Source: an uncultured Thermoleophilia bacterium (GTDB taxonomy: Bacteria > Actinomycetota > Thermoleophilia > UBA2241). Taken from it: a stretch of DNA of 10,819 bases. The notes beneath the pieces are model-generated. The model saw only the letters and a program-made list of their open reading frames with translations. It was not told the origin of the DNA and did not search any database. Of the stretch, positions 6,935 through 10,819 are shown piece by piece. The stretch lies in assembly GCA_903921965.1 (NCBI GenBank), contig CAIXSE010000371.1, positions 1 through 10,819 on the forward strand, given 5' to 3'. Each line of letters opens with the position of its first letter. The first letter of the stretch is position 1. The position numbers and the translations under genes are program-made.

Positions 6935-6946
6935 GCGCGGTGGCGT

Positions 6947-6964
6947 GCGTCCCACGAGGGACGC
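6947..6964 (-). terminator. Short hairpin just upstream of the livK promoter
   Basis: A perfect 7-bp stem, GCGTCCC and GGGACGC, has a 4-nt loop. It lies past the moaF stop and immediately before the livK -35. With the hairpin at 6997-7025 it may help end the moaF transcript. Confidence 0.4.
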
Positions 6965-6996
6965 CGGAACCGCGCCACCGGTGCACCCGCCTCGCC

Positions 6997-7025
6997 GGCC
7001 CGCCCGACGAAGCGGCCGGCGGGCC
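6997..7025 (-). terminator. Possible moaF terminator hairpin
   Basis: An 8-bp inverted repeat, GGCCCGCC and GGCGGGCC, has a 13-nt loop and begins 11 bp after the moaF stop. There is no U-tract. Support is moderate. Confidence 0.4.
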
Positions 7026-7036
7026 TCGACAGGCGG

Positions 7037-7855
7037 CTAGGTGTACGAGGTCACGTTGAGCAGCCTCGCCTGCGAGGAGATGGGCGTGACCGAGACGGCG
7101 CCGAAGTCGCTGCCCTCGTAGCCGAACAGCTTGCCGTTGGAGACCTTGGCGCGCCAGTCGACGAGCACGACGCCGAGCGTGGGGACGATCTTCTCGCGCC
7201 ACACGAAGAGGTACAGCTCGTCGGCGATGCGCCGGTAGTGGCAGCGGTCGGTGTCGGCGAGACCCTTCTCGCTGCCCTCGAGGCACTGCCACGTGTACAG
7301 GTCCTCGTTGAGGTAGATGTGCTCGTACTTCTCCGTCGCGCTGTAGACGTACTCGACGCGCTTGCCGACGAGGTCGGCCGTGGGGACGTGCGGGTGCCGC
7401 GCCGCCGCGAACGGCCGGTCGATGGCGGCGCGCTCGAAGGTGACGGCCACGGAGGTGAGCTCCTCGCCCGCCGTCGCCAGCTCGTAGGCTCCACGCGCCG
7501 CCTGCTCCCGCGTCGGGAGCGTGCCGGTCACGGTGGTGGCCGCGGCCGCGGCCAGGTCGAGCACGATGGTGACGGCCGCGGCACGGAGCGAGGCGCTCAC
7601 GTAGTCGACCACGACGACGTCTTCGCGCGGCCGCGTCACGCGGCACTCCTCCTCCCCGCGCGCGCCGGCCGCGGGGCCGTCTGTGACCTCCCAGAGGAGG
7701 CGGCCGGCGGCGGCGAAGCTCAGGCGCGTGACCGCGCCGTCTTCGCCCTGCAGCGTCAGACCGGCGCCGTCCAGCCGCCCGTCGAGCGGGAGAGTGCCTT
7801 CACTGATGCCCTTCGCGAGCTCACCGACCTGGATGAAGCGGAGTGCGTCGGTCAC
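7037..7855 (-). CDS. moaF: MoaF-family protein (two-domain, N- and C-terminal MoaF domains)
   Basis: This is a 272-residue protein. The N-terminal part starts with the family-like FIQVGELAKGI and runs to about residue 115. The C-terminal domain (about 161-272) is the best conserved, with YSATEKYEHIYLNEDLYTWQCL, EKGLADTDRCHYRRI, LYLFVWREKIVPTLGVVLVD and GKLFGYEGSDFG. MoaF was named from an enterobacterial monoamine-oxidase regulatory operon and despite the old database label has no proven part in molybdenum cofactor synthesis; its biochemical function is unclear. The family is expected to form a calycin-like beta barrel that could hold a small ligand. The GTG start at 7853-7855 is fixed by a strong AAGGAGG (7861-7867) with a 5-nt spacer; an upstream ATG at 7930 would run through a hairpin and give a low-complexity extension. 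It follows the aminotransferase by 87 bp. No signal peptide is seen, so it is cytosolic. The call rests on recalled motifs. Confidence 0.8.
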   Translation of the reverse strand: MTDALRFIQVGELAKGISEGTLPLDGRLDGAGLTLQGEDGAVTRLSFAAAGRLLWEVTDGPAAGARGEEECRVTRPREDVVVVDYVSASLRAAAVTIVLDLAAAAATTVTGTLPTREQAARGAYELATAGEELTSVAVTFERAAIDRPFAAARHPHVPTADLVGKRVEYVYSATEKYEHIYLNEDLYTWQCLEGSEKGLADTDRCHYRRIADELYLFVWREKIVPTLGVVLVDWRAKVSNGKLFGYEGSDFGAVSVTPISSQARLLNVTSYT

Positions 7856-7860
7856 GCCGG

Positions 7861-7867
7861 CCTCCTT
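7861..7867 (-). promoter_or_regulatory. Strong ribosome-binding site deciding the moaF start
   Basis: AAGGAGG on the - strand is 5 nt before GTG at 7855. This favours the GTG over the upstream ATG at 7930. Confidence 0.75.
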
Positions 7868-7888
7868 CTCGCTGCTGCCGGAAAGGGA

Positions 7889-7922
7889 CGGGCGGCGGGG
7901 CGCCGCCGCGCCCCGCCGCCCG
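7889..7922 (-). terminator. Perfect 15-bp hairpin between aminotransferase and moaF
   Basis: A perfect 15-bp GC stem (7889-7903 with 7908-7922) has a 4-nt loop and begins 20 bp after the aminotransferase stop. It is followed on the - strand by GTCCCTTTCC, a weak T-rich run. I see no promoter between it and moaF, so it may act as a partial terminator that lowers moaF expression, or as a stabilising stem in a shared message. Confidence 0.6.
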
Positions 7923-7942
7923 GTCTGCACCCGCGCTGCGAC

Positions 7943-9331
7943 TCAGTAGTCCTTGAGGATGTCGAGCATGGTCTCGCTCGCCTTCACGGCGTAGTCGCGC
8001 GGGATGGTGAGCGGGGGCATGAAGCGGAACACGTTGGCGTGGCGCCCGCAGGGCGTCATGAGGATGCCGCGGTTGAGCAGCTTGAAGGCGATCTCGCCCA
8101 CCTTCTCGCCGGCGAGCGGCTCCTTCGTGGCCTTGTCGGCCACGACCTCGATGCCGATCATGAGGCCGTTGCCGCGCACGTCGCCGATGCAGGAGGTGGT
8201 CTTCATCGCGTCCTGGAACATGCCCTTGATCTCGGCGCCGAGCGAGGCGGCGCGGCCGATGAGGTCCATCTCCGGGTCGGTGATGAGGTCGATGTTGGTC
8301 ATCGCGACCTCGCACCCCATGGCGTTGCCGGCGAAGGTGCTCGGCTGCGAGCCCTCGCGCAGGGCCTCCTCCATCTCGGCCTTGTACGTGACGCCGGCCA
8401 TCGGCATGTCGCCGCCCATCCCCTTGCCCCAGGTGAGCATGTCGGGCACGACCGACGAGTGCTGCACGGCCCACATCCTGCCGGTGCGCCCGGCGCCGGC
8501 CTGGACCTCGTCGGCGATGTAGAGGCAGCCGTTCTTCTCGCAGGCCGCCTTGATGGCCTCGAGGAACGCCGGCGGCGGGTCGACGTAGCCGCCCTCGCCC
8601 TGCTGGGCTTCGACGATCACGGCGGCCACGTCGTCGGCGCCGGTGTACGGGCCGTTGAGGACCTGGTCGACGTACTTGCCGCACTGCACGTCGCAGGCGG
8701 GGTACTCCATGCCGAACGGGCAGCGGTAGCAGTAGGCGTAGGGCAGGTGGATGACGCCCGGCATCATGGGGCCCCAGCCGTGGCGGTAGTTGAACGACGT
8801 CGTCAGCGCCGCGGTACCCATCCACACGCCGTGGTAGGCGCCGTGGAAGGCGACGATCTGGTTGCGGCCGGTGTACGCGCGAGCGAACTTGATGGCGGTC
8901 TCGACGGCGTCCGAGCCGGCCTGGTAGACGGCGGTGTGGCACTTGCCGGCGAGCCCCTCGGGCATGATGCCCGACACTTTCTTTGCGAGCTCGATGCGCT
9001 TGGGGTTGGTGATGTCGGTGGTGTGCATGATGACGTCGCACTGGCGGCGGATGGCGTCGAGCACCCTGGGGTGTGCGCGCCCCACCGCGTTCACGGCGAC
9101 GCCGGCGGCCATGTCGATGTACATGTTGCCGTCGGCGTCCTTCACGGTGACGCCCTTGCCGTTCTCGAGGATGACGGGGAACCCGCCGCCGCCGCGCGTG
9201 AACGACTCGTACCTGGCCGACTCCTCCATGAGGGCGACGACCTTCGGGCCCGGGACCTCCGTGACCATCTGCGGCGCGTCCGGCCAGGACAGCTGCATCA
9301 GTTCGGCTTCGCGTGCTTCGTTGCTGATCAT
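7943..9331 (-). CDS. Class III pyridoxal-phosphate aminotransferase (4-aminobutyrate aminotransferase-like)
   Basis: This is a 462-residue full-length fold-type I enzyme. Visible features include GMPLAV-type entry residues DMAAGVAVNAVGRAHPRV (73-90), the phosphate-binding AGSDAVETAIK (138-148), the FHGAYHG motif (162-168), IADEVQAGAGRTG (272-284) with the cofactor-nitrogen Asp274, and WGKGMGG (301-307) with Lys303 as the probable Schiff-base lysine. A four-cysteine set (C201, C204, C213, C217) lies in the segment after FHGAYHG. The ATG at 9329-9331 has AAGGGG 5 nt upstream. It would move an amino group from an omega-amino acid or amine to 2-oxoglutarate or pyruvate; 4-aminobutyrate, beta-alanine-type substrates or (S)-3-amino-2-methylpropionate are plausible, but sequence alone does not choose. 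It has its own promoter with the same operator as livH, which links it to the transporter. Confidence 0.92.
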   Translation of the reverse strand: MISNEAREAELMQLSWPDAPQMVTEVPGPKVVALMEESARYESFTRGGGGFPVILENGKGVTVKDADGNMYIDMAAGVAVNAVGRAHPRVLDAIRRQCDVIMHTTDITNPKRIELAKKVSGIMPEGLAGKCHTAVYQAGSDAVETAIKFARAYTGRNQIVAFHGAYHGVWMGTAALTTSFNYRHGWGPMMPGVIHLPYAYCYRCPFGMEYPACDVQCGKYVDQVLNGPYTGADDVAAVIVEAQQGEGGYVDPPPAFLEAIKAACEKNGCLYIADEVQAGAGRTGRMWAVQHSSVVPDMLTWGKGMGGDMPMAGVTYKAEMEEALREGSQPSTFAGNAMGCEVAMTNIDLITDPEMDLIGRAASLGAEIKGMFQDAMKTTSCIGDVRGNGLMIGIEVVADKATKEPLAGEKVGEIAFKLLNRGILMTPCGRHANVFRFMPPLTIPRDYAVKASETMLDILKDY

Positions 9332-9391
9332 GGCGTCCCCTTGATCACGTGAGGTGTGTGACGGCCCGCTGCCGTCGTGGCGAGCGGGACA

Positions 9392-9409
9392 ATGATAACG
9401 CGATATCAC
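9392..9409. promoter_or_regulatory. Operator copy 3: ATGATAACGCGATATCAC
   Basis: Arms ATGATA and TATCAC match operator copy 1 exactly; 15 of 18 positions agree. It overlaps the -10 and spacer of the aminotransferase promoter in the same phase and orientation as copy 1 at livH. Confidence 0.65.
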
Positions 9410-9419
9410 ATCTTGACAA
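9392..9419 (-). promoter_or_regulatory. Predicted aminotransferase promoter (TTGTCA-N16-TATCAT)
   Basis: On the - strand TTGTCA (9414-9419) and TATCAT (9392-9397) are separated by 16 bp, directly upstream of the aminotransferase start at 9331, giving a leader of about 55 nt. The -35 also lies inside a short palindrome, ATCTTG-A-CAAGAT (9410-9422). Confidence 0.62.
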
Positions 9420-9422
9420 GAT
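9410..9422. promoter_or_regulatory. Palindrome ATCTTGACAAGAT over the aminotransferase -35
   Basis: A perfect 6-bp inverted repeat with a 1-bp centre directly abuts operator copy 3 and contains the -35. It has no counterpart at livH, so it may be a second regulator's site or chance. Confidence 0.35.
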
Positions 9423-9528
9423 GGCGTCCAATATGGCGGCTGCGCCGCGGTCGCGCCCGGCGCGGCCGCGGGCCGTGGGCCCCGGCTCGGGAGCCCCGGA
9501 CCCGCCCGGCCGCCCCGTGGAAGAACGG

Positions 9529-9585
9529 CCCGCGGCCGCCGGCGGGGAGGTCCTCCCCGTGGCGGCCGCCACCGGCGGCCGCGGG
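9529..9585 (-). terminator. Nested GC-rich inverted repeats after iclR
   Basis: An outer perfect 14-bp stem (9529-9542 with 9572-9585) encloses two inner palindromes back to back: CGGGGAGG-T-CCTCCCCG (9543-9559) and TGGCGGCCGCCA (9560-9571). The arms leave almost no unpaired base, so it could fold as a branched cruciform or RNA three-way structure. It lies about 150 bp past the iclR stop and about 107 bp upstream of the aminotransferase -35. It is probably the iclR transcript terminator. The rest of 9420-9736 is GC-rich sequence in which I see no gene. Confidence 0.5.
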
Positions 9586-9736
9586 GTCGAAGCAGGCCCC
9601 CGGCGTCTCGCCGTCGGCGCGGTCCGCGGCGTCCACGCGGCGCGCGCTGAGCTCACGCACCTCGCGCCCGGCCCGACCCCGCTCGTCCACGGCCCGCTCC
9701 CGGCTCCAAAGACACCCGCAGCCGGGACGGACGACA

Positions 9737-10609
9737 TCAGGACGCGCCCGGGGCCTCCGCGCCGGCGGGACCGCCGGACGCGCGCGCGAACCCGTAGTAC
9801 TCCGAGAGCCGCGCGGCGGTGTCGCGCACGGCCGCGGCACAGGCCGCCCGGGCCTCGGGCACGAAGCGACCGGCGGGCACGACCACGCCTATGGTGGCGA
9901 TGACGTCGCCGGTCTGGTTGCGCACCGGCGCGACCACGGCGCACGTGCCCAGGTCGTGCTCTTCCATGTCCCACGCGACGTCCTCGGTGCGGATGCGTTC
10001 CAGCTCTGCGGCGAGCGCCTCGGGCTCGACGATGGTGTTGGGCGTGAGCCGGGGGTGACGCCGGCGCACGATCCGCGCCCGCTCCTCGCCGGACTTCAGC
10101 GCCGCGAACATCTTGCCGTGGGCGTTGGCGGTGTCGCCGATCACCTTGCCCACGGCGATCTCGATGACGAAGGGCCGTGCCGAGACCACGAGGTCGGCGC
10201 AGACGGCGACGCCGTCGAGCTCGACGGCGAGGGCGGCGAGCTCGCCGGTGGTGTCGACGAGCCCCTGGAGGTAGGGCCGGGCCACCGCCACCAGCTGCTC
10301 GAACCCCTCGGCCAGGTAGATGCCGGCGAGCATGGCGGGGCCGAGCCGGTACCCGGCGATCGACGGGTCGTACACCAGGTGCCACGACTCCTGGAGGGTG
10401 CGCGCCATGCGGTAGGCGGTCATGCGCGACACGCCCAGGCGAGGCACCATCTCGTCGAGCGTCCAGTGGCGGTGCTCCGCGTCGAAGAGCCCGAGCATGG
10501 CCACGCCCGTGGCCAGCGTGCGCACCGTGCGCGAGTCGCCCCCGTCGCCGCGGCGGTCCTTCGCCGGGCCCCCGGCCTTGCGGGGTGCCGCCGCCCCCTC
10601 CTTCGTCAT
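9737..10609 (-). CDS. IclR-family transcriptional regulator
   Basis: This 290-residue protein has a disordered basic N-terminal extension (about 1-28), then the IclR winged helix-turn-helix (about 29-90). The recognition segment is LDEMVPRLGVSRMTAYRMARTL (residues 51-72), and the wing ends in DPSIAGYRLGP. The effector-binding domain (about 105-275) contains the typical ANAHGKMFAAL (161-171) and the C-terminal pattern CAVVAPVRNQTGDVIATIGVVVP (223-245). An Ala/Gly tail ends the protein. The ATG at 10607-10609 has GAGGAG 7 nt upstream; upstream in-frame starts would add only basic low-complexity sequence. It is 22 bp after an enoyl-CoA hydratase gene, suggesting co-transcription. IclR proteins commonly govern aromatic and amino-acid catabolism. 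As the only regulator in the window, it is the best candidate to bind the 18-bp sites at 5124 and 9392, though this is inference. Confidence 0.92.
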   Translation of the reverse strand: MTKEGAAAPRKAGGPAKDRRGDGGDSRTVRTLATGVAMLGLFDAEHRHWTLDEMVPRLGVSRMTAYRMARTLQESWHLVYDPSIAGYRLGPAMLAGIYLAEGFEQLVAVARPYLQGLVDTTGELAALAVELDGVAVCADLVVSARPFVIEIAVGKVIGDTANAHGKMFAALKSGEERARIVRRRHPRLTPNTIVEPEALAAELERIRTEDVAWDMEEHDLGTCAVVAPVRNQTGDVIATIGVVVPAGRFVPEARAACAAAVRDTAARLSEYYGFARASGGPAGAEAPGAS

Positions 10610-10631
10610 CGTCGGTCTCCTCGCTCCGGCC

Positions 10632-10819
10632 TCAGCGGCCCGTGTACTCCGGCTTCCTCTTCTCGAAGAAGGCGCGCACGCCCTCCTTCTGGTCCTCGGT
10701 GCCGAAGCAGCTGGCGTACGCCTCGCGCTCGTAGTCCATGCCGACGGTGAGGGGCAGGTCAAGGGACTTGTTCACGGCCAGCTTGGCGATCTTCAGGATC
10801 GCGGGGCTGTTGCGCAGGA
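10632..10819 (-). CDS. Enoyl-CoA hydratase/isomerase (crotonase) family, C-terminal 61 residues, truncated by window edge
   Basis: The frame is open to the right edge and ends with TGA at 10632-10634. The visible residues begin LRNSPAILKIAKLAVNKSLD and finish GTEDQKEGVRAFFEKRKPEYTGR. The 'tED.kEG..AF.ekR.P.y.G' ending is a hallmark of the crotonase C-terminus, which packs on the trimer interface. Catalytic glutamates and the oxyanion hole lie outside the window, so hydratase and isomerase or related activities cannot be separated. It is upstream of and 22 bp from the IclR-family gene, probably in one operon. A CoA-thioester step fits a catabolic pathway that also needs the aminotransferase. 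Confidence 0.85.
   Translation of the reverse strand, partial: LRNSPAILKIAKLAVNKSLDLPLTVGMDYEREAYASCFGTEDQKEGVRAFFEKRKPEYTGR

Noticed and set aside
6644..6955. Small open frame on the - strand in the livK leader
   Set aside because: It is arginine-, glycine- and alanine-rich with no motif, and it spans the predicted promoter and palindrome.
7238..9352. A 704-codon open frame on the + strand opposite the aminotransferase and moaF
   Set aside because: It is the antisense shadow of two clearly conserved genes. Its translation is low-complexity, rich in Gly, Ala, Val, Asp, His and Arg, without motifs, as expected from GC-rich codon bias.
9349..9903. Open frames on both strands between the aminotransferase and the IclR-family gene
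   Set aside because: The translations are proline/arginine/alanine low-complexity, they run through the nested palindromes, and no ribosome-binding site or conserved motif is seen.

Overview
The window looks like chromosomal DNA from a high-GC bacterium, most likely an actinobacterium. The DNA is strongly GC-rich by eye, third codon positions are almost all G or C, and GTG starts occur. Terminator-like hairpins are long and perfect but lack good U-tracts. The phylum is an inference; another high-GC lineage is possible. I saw no tRNA, rRNA, CRISPR array, insertion sequence or phage gene. It reads as an ordinary metabolic locus for import and catabolism of an unidentified small molecule.

Layout. 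(1) The left edge carries the 3' end of a molybdopterin oxidoreductase on the + strand (1-1014). It converges on everything else, and two tandem perfect hairpins (1026-1051, 1064-1097) fill the gap. (2) All remaining genes are on the - strand. Read in their own direction, from right to left, they are: the end of an enoyl-CoA hydratase/isomerase (10632-10819); an IclR-family regulator 22 bp downstream (9737-10609); a class III aminotransferase (7943-9331); a MoaF-family protein (7037-7855); a lipoprotein solute-binding component livK (5407-6639); and a tightly packed operon livH-livM-livG-livF-cupin (4941 down to 1109). That last operon uses overlapping stop/start codons (TGATG at livH/livM, 17 nt at livM/livG, ATGA at livF/cupin).

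How it works together. LivK would capture the substrate outside the membrane, LivH and LivM would form the permease, and LivG and LivF would power it. The aminotransferase would deaminate an amine or amino acid, the crotonase would act on a later CoA thioester, and the IclR protein would probably control the locus. MoaF and the molybdoenzyme hint at an aromatic or amine substrate, but this is conjecture.

The most informative signal is regulatory. The promoters proposed for livH and for the aminotransferase share one design: TTGYCA, a 16-bp spacer, then TATCAT, with the same 18-bp near-palindrome (ATGATA...CGATATCAC) covering the spacer and -10. A third, weaker copy lies 112 bp from the livH copy. 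This predicts a single regulator, with the neighbouring IclR protein the best candidate, controlling uptake and deamination together. livK has a different promoter with its own palindrome and is cut off from livHMGF by a perfect 14-bp hairpin.
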